Of a DNA stretch of 15,310 bases, positions 1 through 6,108 are shown in pieces (position 1 is the stretch's first letter; every line of letters begins with the position of its first letter). This stretch comes from DASZCR01 sp964246705 (GTDB lineage Bacteria > Acidobacteriota > Blastocatellia > Pyrinomonadales > Pyrinomonadaceae). Location: the NCBI GenBank assembly GCA_964246705.1, contig CAXTRQ010000143.1, positions 1 to 15,310 on the forward strand, read 5' to 3'. The position numbers were made by a program, and so were the translations under genes. The notes beneath the pieces are model-generated. The model worked only from the letters and a program-made list of their open reading frames with translations, was not told the DNA's origin and ran no database searches.

Positions 1-77
1 ACCCTGCGCGGCCGCCGGGACCGGGCGCGGCAGGCCAGCACGCACAGCGCGCCGATAATAATAGGAAGCGCGTTCAT
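1..77 (-). CDS. N-terminal fragment of a membrane protein, possibly CstA-like (runs off window edge)
   Basis: An ATG at 77-75 on the minus strand sits behind a good Shine-Dalgarno (GAGGAAGG) and opens a 25-codon frame that runs off the left edge. The first 15 residues, MNALPIIIGALCVLA, form a hydrophobic segment. They resemble my recollection of the start of carbon starvation protein A (CstA, a peptide/pyruvate transporter of the inner membrane). After that the frame turns into an arginine-rich string (CRARSRRPRR), where a CstA protein would have an aromatic-rich stretch. This could mean a sequencing error or frameshift close to the contig end, or simply a different protein. The gene is on the same strand as the dehydrogenase upstream of it, separated by 124 bp holding a long hairpin. 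The family call is weak; the presence of a start is better supported. Confidence 0.35.
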   Translation of the reverse strand, partial: MNALPIIIGALCVLACRARSRRPRR

Positions 78-105
78 AAAACCTTCCTCAAATATTTACG
101 ACCTT

Positions 106-181
106 CTTCTTCTTTGCGCCTAGGCGTCCGTGCGTGAAAACTTAATCTCACGCACAGAGACGCCAAGGCGCAAAGAAGAAG
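106..181. repeat. Long intergenic hairpin made of two inverted copies of a dispersed repeat
   Basis: Positions 106-128 pair with 159-181 (23 positions, one mismatch at 122/165). After a small asymmetric internal loop, 130-137 pair with 148-155 (8 perfect pairs), leaving a 10-base loop. The arm unit is close to CTTCTTTGCGCCTTGGCGTC followed by a TGCGTGA end. The same unit recurs singly near 10465 and 14531. It lies just after the stop of the dehydrogenase gene and before the next minus-strand gene, so it could act as a transcript end or mRNA-stabilising structure. It has no U-tract and is most simply a REP/MITE-like dispersed element. Confidence 0.75.
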
Positions 182-201
182 CGCGCAAATCTTAAACTGC
201 T

Positions 202-1347
202 CTAAAACATCGTTTCGTTAATTCGTATATTGCGCGCAGCGAGGGCGGCGACAAACGCGCGGGGCGGAATCGAGCGTTCCTGCGGGACTGCCCCGCGCAC
301 GGTCGTCTCGCCGCGCGCCATCATCTGCGCGACGATGGAGGCGGGAAAGGCGGTCGTGCGCATCATCGCGCTCAAGCCCGTGCGCTCGTCGAAGCGATCA
401 ATGATGTCGTAGCGCAGAGTTTGGCTGTGGCCTTTCAACAGCCCGCGAAATTCGAGACGGATCAGCACCACGTCAGGCTCGTCCGCCGGGAGATGCCGGA
501 CGAGCGTCTCGCAGAGGATGCGCCGTGGTGCGACACGCGCGCCCTCGACTTCAATCGCTTCGCTCGCGGCGAGTCCGAGGTCAACGAGCAACTTGAATCG
601 CTCGCAGTGACCGGGGAAGCGTATCGTCTTGTAGTCCAACTCCCGAACGCGTCCCAGAAAACTTTCGGGCAGCGTCGAAGTCCCGCCCGAAGTTTGAAAG
701 GCTTCCATCTGTTCGTAGGGCGCGCCGAAAGATAGCGTCTCAAGCTCGGTCAACGAATCCACTTCGACAATTCGACCGTCGCGGATGACGCGCGCGCGCT
801 CGACGTATTCGTTAATCAAGCCCTCGACGGAAAAGATAATCTGATAATCGAGCGGCGGGCGCGGTTGCAGCGGCAATCCTCCGACGCGGATGTGGAGCGC
901 TTCGAGATTATCGAAGCGCTCCGCGCCATGCGCCGCGAGCACAGCGACCATCCCCGGCGCGAGTCCGCAGTCCGGAATGATGTTGATGCCGACGGCGCGC
1001 GCCTCCGCGTCAAGCGCGAGTTCACTATCAACGACCGAGTTGTTGCCGCCGAGGTCGCAGAAATTTGTGTGCGCCTCGATGGCCGCCCGCGCCAGATTCA
1101 AATTGTGATGATAGACGACGCAACTGAGAGCGGCATCGTGCCCGCGCATCAACGCGACGACCTGCGTCTGGTCTGCGACATCAATCTGCGCCGCCGTCAG
1201 TTTATCGCTTTTGACGGTGGCGACGACAGCGCGTGCGCGCTCGATGTCAATATCGGCGACCGTCACGGCTTCGGCCTCGCAGTTGTGCGCGAGGTCATAG
1301 GCCGCGCCCAACCCCATGCGCCCCGCGCCGAGGACGAGAATCTTCAT
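202..1347 (-). CDS. Lysine 6-dehydrogenase / saccharopine dehydrogenase-like NAD(P)-dependent oxidoreductase
   Basis: This cytosolic protein has 381 residues. It opens with a Rossmann nucleotide-binding loop (MKILVLGAGRMG, glycines 7, 9 and 12), then an acidic residue at the end of strand two (VADID, near residue 33) that favours NAD. The segment around residues 120-135 (IIPDCGLAPGMV) and the C-terminal substrate domain are typical of the saccharopine dehydrogenase superfamily, and look closest to bacterial lysine 6-dehydrogenases. Those oxidatively deaminate L-lysine to 2-aminoadipate 6-semialdehyde, which cyclises to piperideine-6-carboxylate. Its ATG begins 20 bp after the stop of an amino acid permease on the same strand, fitting a lysine uptake and degradation operon. 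It ends in TAG. Exact substrate is inferred; a carboxynorspermidine- or saccharopine-type activity is possible. Confidence 0.8.
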   Translation of the reverse strand: MKILVLGAGRMGLGAAYDLAHNCEAEAVTVADIDIERARAVVATVKSDKLTAAQIDVADQTQVVALMRGHDAALSCVVYHHNLNLARAAIEAHTNFCDLGGNNSVVDSELALDAEARAVGINIIPDCGLAPGMVAVLAAHGAERFDNLEALHIRVGGLPLQPRPPLDYQIIFSVEGLINEYVERARVIRDGRIVEVDSLTELETLSFGAPYEQMEAFQTSGGTSTLPESFLGRVRELDYKTIRFPGHCERFKLLVDLGLAASEAIEVEGARVAPRRILCETLVRHLPADEPDVVLIRLEFRGLLKGHSQTLRYDIIDRFDERTGLSAMMRTTAFPASIVAQMMARGETTVRGAVPQERSIPPRAFVAALAARNIRINETMF

Positions 1348-1367
1348 ACTACAGCCCCCACTTCGGT

Positions 1368-3143
1368 CTAGCGCGCGGCGTCGCCCGGCTCCGCCTGCGA
1401 AGCGCCCAACACCGACCCGGCGATGCCGATAATTATTCCGATCAAAATCATCACAAGTCCGGCGACGGCGCGCGTGTGCCCCTCTAAGGTGGCAATCGTC
1501 GCTTTCTGATAAAGCTCGCCGGGGCCTGCATCATGCGGGATTGTAAACAGTCCGATGGCTGTCAAAAGAAATCCGAACGCGGCGATTTTGACCGGCACGG
1601 GGGCGCGCGAGGGGCGTCCGAGCTTTTTACCGATAGCGCTGTGCGTGTAGCCGTAGGACGTGTAGATTGCCATGCCGAGCACGAGCCAGCCGATAAAGCG
1701 CCACCATGATTCGGGCGGCAGATAGAACATCAGGAACAGGCACGAGCCGACCCCAAGCAGAGGCAGCAGCCACGCCCCGAAGGGAACGCGAAACGGTCGT
1801 TTACGATCCGGGTCTTTCATACGCAGGATGGGGATGCCGACGCAGACGAGGACGAAAGCGAAGAGTGTACCGATGTTCGTCAGGTTCACCATCTCGTCAA
1901 TCGTCGCAAACGCCGCGACGCCTCCGACGAAGACGCCCGTCATAATCGTCGTGACGTGCGGCGTCTTGAAACGCGGGTGGACGCTCGCGAAGATGGGCGG
2001 AAGCAGCCCGTCGCGCGCCATCGAAAAGAAGATGCGTGGCTGACCGAGTTGAAAGACGAGCAGCACAGCCGTGTGCGCGATGACCGAGCCGAAGGCGACG
2101 AACGTGCTCGGCCATGTCGTGCCTTTGGGCGCAACGTGGTCGAGCGCCATCGTCAGTGATTCGGCCTGCTGCGAGGCGGTCGTCTTGACGAGTTCATCGT
2201 AGGGAATAATGCCTGTGAAGACGGCGGCGACGACGACATAGAGAAACGTGCAGATGATGAGCGATGCGATAATACCGATGGGCAAATCGCGCGAAGGATT
2301 CTTCGTCTCTTCGGCGACGGTCGAGACGGCGTCGAAACCGATGTAGGCGAAGAAGACGAGCGCCGCGCCGACGAACGTGCCGTGCCAGCCCGTCGGTTGA
2401 AAAGGCGTCCAGTTCACCGCCATCTTCGAGGGCGAAACATAATAAAAAGCCACGCCGACGAAGAAGACCAGCACGAGGATTTTGATGCCGACCATCACGG
2501 CGTTGAAGTTGGCCGACTCGCGGATGCCCCAGACGAGAACGACCGTGATGAGCGCGACGATGAGGACGGCCAGCGCGTTGAAGATGATGGGATAACCGAA
2601 CAGGTGCGGTGCGCCGCCGAAAAGTTTGTCGTAGAGCGCCGGGTCGTCCACCGCCAACTTCGCGGCGGCGCGATAGTTCGTCGCCAGCCACGGCGGAATA
2701 TCCACGCCCAGATTTCGCATCAGCTTGGCAAAGTATTCCGCCCAGCTAATCGCCACCGCGATGTTGCCGACGGCATACTCGATAATCAAATCCCAGCCGA
2801 TAATCCACGCCACCAATTCGCCGAGCGTCGCGTAAGAATAGGTATAGGCCGAACCGGAAATCGGAACCATCGAAGCGAACTCGGCATAGCACAGCGCGGT
2901 GAAGGCACAGACAATCGCCGTGATTACGAACTACAGCATCAGCTAAGGCCCCGCGCCGGGTCGCGAAGCGGCACCGGCGGCGGCGGTTCCGACAGTGGCG
3001 AAGATGCCCGCGCCGACAATCGCGCCGATGCCGATTAGCGTCACATTGAACGCGCCGAGCGTGCGCCGTAGAGAGAACTGCGGGCCGCCCGCTGCCGCCA
3101 TAATGTCGTCAAGGTTTTTGGTGCGAAAGATGCCTCGAAGCAA
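1368..3143 (-). pseudogene. APC-family amino acid permease (cationic amino acid transporter type) interrupted by two in-frame TAG codons
   Basis: Read through its two stops, this is a 591-codon integral membrane transporter of the amino acid-polyamine-organocation superfamily. The TM1 signature (GIGAIVGAGIF) lies near residue 42. Around a dozen or more further membrane segments follow, including conserved stretches such as CYAEFASMVP, SGSAYTYSYATLGE and FVAYIGFDAVSTVAEETKNP-like text. Codons 67 (2945-2943) and 71 (2933-2931) are both TAG. The sequence around them reads GP-stop-LML-stop-FVITAIVCAF, where relatives would have small residues (Ala and Ser expected). The frame is unchanged, so this is not a frameshift. 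The start is taken as TTG at 3143 because GGAGG lies 6 bases before it and the protein then begins MLRGIFRTKNLDDI, as in relatives. The gene precedes the lysine dehydrogenase by 20 bp. It is either a recent pseudogene, with an intact downstream part from 2870, or the result of base-calling errors. Confidence 0.8.
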
Positions 3144-3154
3144 AGTGTGCCTCC
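3141..3154 (-). promoter_or_regulatory. Shine-Dalgarno deciding a TTG start for the permease
   Basis: On the minus strand GGAGG (3154-3150) is followed by the six bases CACACT and then TTG (3143-3141). This spacing is ideal. Upstream in-frame candidates (ATG at 3245, TTG at 3269) have no recognisable ribosome site and would add a non-conserved, polar leader peptide. I therefore prefer the TTG. Confidence 0.65.
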
Positions 3155-3275
3155 AAAGTTTAAGAGATTCGATTTCTTCGCGCTTGATAAGACGTGCCGC
3201 GCCTTCAGTCTCACCGTCAGCAGATGTTGCGGCGGAGTTTGTCATAGCAGGCGTGAGTAAGGCAATCAAAAATAG

Positions 3276-3310
3276 AAAGCCGTCAAGCCCCGGAGCGGCT
3301 TGACGGCTTT
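3276..3310 (-). terminator. Perfect 14-bp hairpin with U-tract on the minus strand
   Basis: AAAGCCGTCAAGCC (3276-3289) is the exact inverse of 3297-3310, with a 7-base loop. On the minus strand the arm is followed by TTTCTATTTTTG, giving an intrinsic-terminator shape. It sits between the divergent permease and the unknown plus-strand gene, with no minus-strand gene just upstream. It is therefore either an attenuator in the permease leader, or a leftover terminator that blocks antisense transcription. Confidence 0.7.
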
Positions 3311-3347
3311 CCGCCTGCTTCTGCTAGACTTCGCGCCGGAATTTGCC

Positions 3348-4127
3348 ATGCCCGAACGCACAGAGAAATTCATCACCGTCTATGAGAATCTCGACACGGC
3401 CTACATCAATCTGGCCGCGCTGATTCGTTATCTCGAAGGGCGTGATTTCAAGGGCTTCATACACGTCGAGTTGGACGAGTACGAGGGCGACATTTTCATG
3501 CGCGGGGGCGTCGAGACGCGCGCGCGTGAGAGAAATCATGCGACGGGAAACGTCTCGGAAGGCGCGGCGGCTTTGCAGCGTCTGCTGATCCGCGCGCGGG
3601 ATGCGGGCGGACTGGTCAGCATTTATGAAGGCGAGCCGGAAGAAGCGGAGCGAAGAGGGCGGGCGACGGGGTCGGCAATCGGTACGGCGACGCCCGGCGG
3701 GTCGCAAGAGTTGTCGCCCGAAGAGGCCGAGCGGCGCGAGCTTGTGCATTTGAGCGGCGAACTGATGGCCGCCGTCGAGCGCGCCGTCAAGGTCGCGGGC
3801 GGAGACTTTGAAGCTGCCCTGCTGGCCGCGCGCCTCGGCCTGACCGAAGACTTTCCTTTCCTCGAACCGCACGCGCGCCGCTTCGAGTACGAGGACGGCA
3901 CGGTGCGTCTTCACGCCAGCCCCAGCACGGGACTCTATGTTTCGGGGATTAACGAAGTGCTGCGGCGCATCGTCGAACGCGTCGCCACGACGGAGCAGAA
4001 GATCGGCGTCCGCAAAGATGTCGTGCGCGAACTCTCGTCCCTCGTGCGGCGCAGACAGACAGCCCTCGCACGCTTCAAATTCACACGCCAGCAGTTCGAG
4101 CGCATCGCCGGAATGAAACTGCTCTGA
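3348..4127 (+). CDS. Unrecognised 259-residue protein, DUF4388-like N-terminal style
   Basis: I do not recognise this gene. The N-terminal 70 residues include a pattern of the type 'YLEGRDFKGFIHVEL...GDIFMRGG'. This loosely resembles the 'expression strength, then hydrophobic beta strands, then G-x-I-x-F' layout of DUF4388/PatA-type regulatory domains. Next comes an acidic, low-complexity linker (about residues 95-135, rich in Glu, Arg and Gly). A mostly helical C-terminal half rich in Arg and Glu closes the protein. There is no signal peptide or membrane segment, so it is probably cytosolic. The ATG at 3348 is preferred because a TTG at 3300 in the same frame falls inside the 14-bp hairpin; the ribosome site before 3348 is weak (CCGGAA). 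It converges with the rhodanese gene. Its reading frame is long, with codon use like its neighbours, so I think it is real. Confidence 0.75.
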   Translation: MPERTEKFITVYENLDTAYINLAALIRYLEGRDFKGFIHVELDEYEGDIFMRGGVETRARERNHATGNVSEGAAALQRLLIRARDAGGLVSIYEGEPEEAERRGRATGSAIGTATPGGSQELSPEEAERRELVHLSGELMAAVERAVKVAGGDFEAALLAARLGLTEDFPFLEPHARRFEYEDGTVRLHASPSTGLYVSGINEVLRRIVERVATTEQKIGVRKDVVRELSSLVRRRQTALARFKFTRQQFERIAGMKLL

Positions 4128-4143
4128 AGTAAGGCAAAAGTAA

Positions 4144-4225
4144 AAAGCAACGGAGAAAGGGAACTAGCAGTACGTTGTTTTCTCACCTTTCCCTCTTAAC
4201 CCTTACCCCATTTCCCCGTCGCTTT
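4144..4225. terminator. Imperfect inverted repeat between convergent genes, possible bidirectional terminator
   Basis: Positions 4144-4161 (AAAGCAACGGAGAAAGGG) pair with 4208-4225 (CCATTTCCCCGTCGCTTT) at 15 of 18 positions, enclosing a 46-base loop. It lies between the stop of the unknown plus-strand gene and the stop of the rhodanese gene, where a shared transcript end is expected. A/T-rich stretches follow on both sides. The long loop makes a classic terminator doubtful. Confidence 0.35.
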
Positions 4226-4739
4226 ATTTATTCGTTTTGGCTTCTGTCGGAAGGTTAGCCGCAGTCCACGCGTACCAGCCGCCGAGCAGAGCGCCTGTGT
4301 TGTCGTAACCTTTAGCTTTTAGTTCCTGCGCCGCACGGGCGCTTGAATGTTCGCTCGGTCAAGCACAGTAAAAGACGATCAACTTGTCCTTCGGCAGCTT
4401 GTCGAGGTTCTTATCAATCTGATCGGCGGTGATTAAGATCGAGCCTTTGATGTGCCCGCCGTCGTAGGCGTCCTGCCCGCGCACGTCCACGATAAGCGCC
4501 TCGTTTTTATCCATCGCCGCTTGCAGTTCGGCAATCGTGATACGGCGGACGCCATCGCCGGGGTCGGCGGGCGGCGTCGTGGGCGTCGCCGTATTGGCGT
4601 TATCGCCCGCTCGCGCCGTCGTCGCGCTGGCCGACTGCGCCGAGCCTTTCCGGCCCGGAATCTCATCTGTGGCCTTGCAGGCCAGCAAACCCAAAACGGC
4701 GCAGATGAGGGTCGCCGTCAACAATATAGCCTTACGCAT
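4224..4739 (-). CDS. Rhodanese-domain lipoprotein with in-frame TGA, candidate selenoprotein
   Basis: Starting at ATG 4739 behind GGAGG, the frame encodes 171 residues if the TGA at 4361-4359 (codon 127) is read through. Residues 1-21 form a lipoprotein signal (hydrophobic stretch ending LLAC, lipid-bearing Cys21). A Ser/Thr/Ala/Pro-rich linker (about 33-62) follows, then one rhodanese domain: VDVRGQDAYDGGHIKGS (about 84-100) and the active loop FYCA-TGA-PSEHSSAR, with Cys125 as expected catalytic thiol. Homologues I remember with a C-x-C-P-x-E loop have cysteine at the TGA. The 44 codons beyond it keep the rhodanese end (KGYDNTGALLGGWYAW) and stop at TAA. Rhodaneses transfer sulfane sulfur, for example from thiosulfate to a thiol. 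As a lipoprotein it would act outside the cytoplasm. It is divergent from the sulfate-type transporter. Read conventionally, the gene would stop at 4359 and lose its domain core; a sequencing error of TGC or TGT is the main alternative. Confidence 0.75.
4323..4347 (-). promoter_or_regulatory. SECIS-like stem-loop just after the in-frame TGA
   Basis: In gene direction, GCGCC (4342-4338) pairs perfectly with GGCGC (4332-4328) around a five-base loop CGTGC. Below a 2x2 internal loop, TTC (4347-4345) pairs with GAA (4325-4323). The loop starts 21 bases after the TGA and has G as its second base, followed by T. Bacterial SECIS elements are stem-loops directly downstream of UGA, with a small apical loop carrying an early G (often GU). 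As I recall, the usual UGA-to-loop distance is about 16-37 bases. The region is also coding and GC-rich, so chance pairing is possible. Confidence 0.5.
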
Positions 4740-4901
4740 CTTTCGCGTGCCTCCCCGATTGTGAATGTCCAGTGGCATTTTGATTTCTTCATCAACATCG
4801 CGCGGTTTAGCATCGCATAGAACACGGCTCGATTGGAAGCGCCCGCGCTTCGACTTTTGAGTGCGCGGCGCAGGTAAAATCTTCCTAAAAAGCCCAAGGT
4901 G

Positions 4902-4910
4902 TGCTATAGA
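4902..4910 (+). promoter_or_regulatory. Possible extended -10 promoter element for the transporter operon
   Basis: TGCTATAGA contains the extended TG-n motif and a 4-of-6 match to TATAAT. The hexamer 17 bases upstream (TTCCTA, 4882-4887) matches TTGACA at only 3 of 6. It is the best sigma-70-like match I found ahead of the binding-protein gene. If it is used, transcription would start near 4917, which would exclude the left arm of the hairpin at 4909-4980. Confidence 0.3.
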
Positions 4911-4980
4911 CCTCCGCATTCTCATCAAATGAAAAATGGGGCTCGGTAAAGGATTTTGATAGGAGCCTTCGGTGGAGGTC
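4909..4980 (+). promoter_or_regulatory. 5' leader hairpin able to hide the Shine-Dalgarno of the binding-protein gene
   Basis: GACCTCCGC (4909-4917) can pair with 4972-4980, which contains the GGAGGTC ribosome site just before ATG 4985 (nine pairs, one G-U). Inside it GGCTC (4940-4944, extended by two G-U pairs) pairs with GAGCC (4963-4967). The two nested helices would sequester the ribosome site. A six-codon ORF (MKNGAR, 4929-4949) also lies inside. I could not match it to a known riboswitch class. Confidence 0.3.
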
Positions 4981-4984
4981 ACGA

Positions 4985-6034
4985 ATGGTTTTAAGGACAG
5001 GCATATCTATTGGAAGATTGAGGACACCTGCCGTCCTGCTGGTGCTGTCGGCAGTTCTCTTGGCAAGCAACTGCATACCGAAGTCGCCGTCTGAGAAAGG
5101 GAACGTACAAATTACGCTCTACGGCTTCTCAATTATGAAGGAGGTCATGGAGAAGGCCATCTATCCGGGGTTCGCCGCGAAGTGGAAGCAGGAGCACGGC
5201 GACGAGGTGCGTTTCGTCTCTTCGTTCGCCGGGTCGGAGACGGTGACGAACCAAATCCTGCAAGGCGTGGATGCCGACTTGGCGATTCTCTCCATCGAGC
5301 GTGATGTCGAGCGGCTCGCCAAGGGCGGCGCGGTCACGGCCAACTGGCAGGCTTCGCCCTATCACGGCATCGTCAACAAAACTCCTTTCGTCATTCTCGT
5401 CCGCAAGGGTAATCCGAAAGGCATTCGAGATTTCGCCGACCTCGCCAAGCCGGGCGTCGGGATGATTCATCCCGACCCGATTAGTTCCGGGGGCGCGCAG
5501 TGGTCAATACTCGCCATCTACGGCTCGGAGTTAATCAAATCTGAAAAGCAGACGGGCGGCACGGATCAGGCGCGGGCAGTGCAAATGCTGCAAGGCATCT
5601 GGAGGAACGTGCTCGCTACTCCCGGCTCGGCGCGCGAGGCGCGGACGAGCTTCGAGACGGGCTTCGGCGACGCTCTGATTACTTACGAACTCGAAGGTTT
5701 ATTGATGAAGGAAGCTGGCGCGCCCGTCGAGATTATCGTGCCTCAGGCGACCATCTTCAGCGAGCACCCGGCGGTCATCATTGACCGCAAAGTTACGGCG
5801 GCGAAGCGTCCCATCGTCGAAGCGTTCCTGCAATACCTGTGGAGCGAAGAGGCGCAGCGCGCTTTCGTCAAATATCATCTCCGCTCGATCACGGACGAAA
5901 GCCTGAACGACGCCAACAAGGAGTTCGCGCATATTGAGATGCCTTTCACCATCGAATATTTCGGCGGGTGGGGACGCGCTTACCCGGAAATCATCGAAGG
6001 CATCTTCCGCGAGCAGGTGCAGAAGAAGCGCTGA
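4985..6034 (+). CDS. sbp: Sulfate/thiosulfate-type ABC transporter substrate-binding protein
   Basis: This is a 349-residue exported solute-binding protein of the Sbp/CysP family. GGAGGT lies 6 bases before the ATG. Residues 1-30 are an export signal with a hydrophobic core ending LLASNC; Cys30 may be lipid-modified, though Asn just before it is unusual for a lipobox. The mature part shows family features: SSFAGSETVTNQI (about 79-91, equivalent to the ligand-binding SHGGSG loop), ADLAILS (97-103), PFVILVRKGNPKGIRDFADL (134-153), PDPISSGGAQWS (163-174) and FETGFGDALITYELE in the C-terminal lobe. In Sbp relatives the SSGG and GFGD loops hydrogen-bond the oxyanion. It heads a plus-strand operon with a permease and ATPase. 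The ligand may be sulfate or thiosulfate; molybdate or tungstate for the nearby molybdoenzyme is a less likely alternative. Confidence 0.85.
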   Translation: MVLRTGISIGRLRTPAVLLVLSAVLLASNCIPKSPSEKGNVQITLYGFSIMKEVMEKAIYPGFAAKWKQEHGDEVRFVSSFAGSETVTNQILQGVDADLAILSIERDVERLAKGGAVTANWQASPYHGIVNKTPFVILVRKGNPKGIRDFADLAKPGVGMIHPDPISSGGAQWSILAIYGSELIKSEKQTGGTDQARAVQMLQGIWRNVLATPGSAREARTSFETGFGDALITYELEGLLMKEAGAPVEIIVPQATIFSEHPAVIIDRKVTAAKRPIVEAFLQYLWSEEAQRAFVKYHLRSITDESLNDANKEFAHIEMPFTIEYFGGWGRAYPEIIEGIFREQVQKKR

Positions 6035-6037
6035 GAG

Positions 6038-6091
6038 GTGACGGGTGATAAGAGTGGAGCGATTTTTAACTTATCGCTTATCATCTTTCAC
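6038..6091 (+). repeat. Structured spacer between binding-protein and permease genes
   Basis: GTGACGGGTGATAAG (6038-6052) pairs with CTTATCATCTTTCAC (6077-6091) at 12 of 15 positions. An inner helix GCGAT/ATCGC (6059-6063 with 6073-6077) stacks on it. The hairpin starts three bases after the stop of the binding-protein gene. Intergenic hairpins at this place in other transporter operons protect the upstream mRNA so that the binding protein is made in excess; that role is inferred here. Confidence 0.45.
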
Positions 6092-6108
6092 ACAACATTT
6101 TTAAAGTT

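Larger units (their letters stand above)
4740..4984. other. Divergent control region between rhodanese and the sulfate-type transporter operon
   Basis: These 245 bases must carry the 5' signals of both divergent units. On the minus side I see only the GGAGG ahead of ATG 4739. Near the middle a short palindrome, GAAGCG-CCCG-CGCTTC (4836-4851), is followed on the plus strand by GACTTTTG. It could be an operator or a weak terminator. The plus side holds a possible extended -10 box and a structured leader, listed separately. A long in-frame extension of the rhodanese frame crosses this region but has no ribosome site and no family resemblance. Confidence 0.4.

Noticed and set aside
421..735. Plus-strand ORFs opposite the lysine dehydrogenase, and similar long antisense ORFs opposite other genes
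   Set aside because: They are by-products of GC-rich coding DNA, with no family resemblance or ribosome sites, and each lies opposite a well-recognised gene.
2931..2945. TAG read as pyrrolysine or another recoded amber
   Set aside because: TAG is the ordinary final stop of three genes here (lysine dehydrogenase, the permease itself, DUF1905/YdeI protein). Two recoded sites four residues apart in a membrane helix are not plausible.
4740..4982. Upstream in-frame extension of the rhodanese frame to an ATG at 4982
   Set aside because: The ATG at 4739 has GGAGG and is followed directly by a textbook lipoprotein signal. The extra 81 residues are basic, have no ribosome site and would bury the signal peptide.
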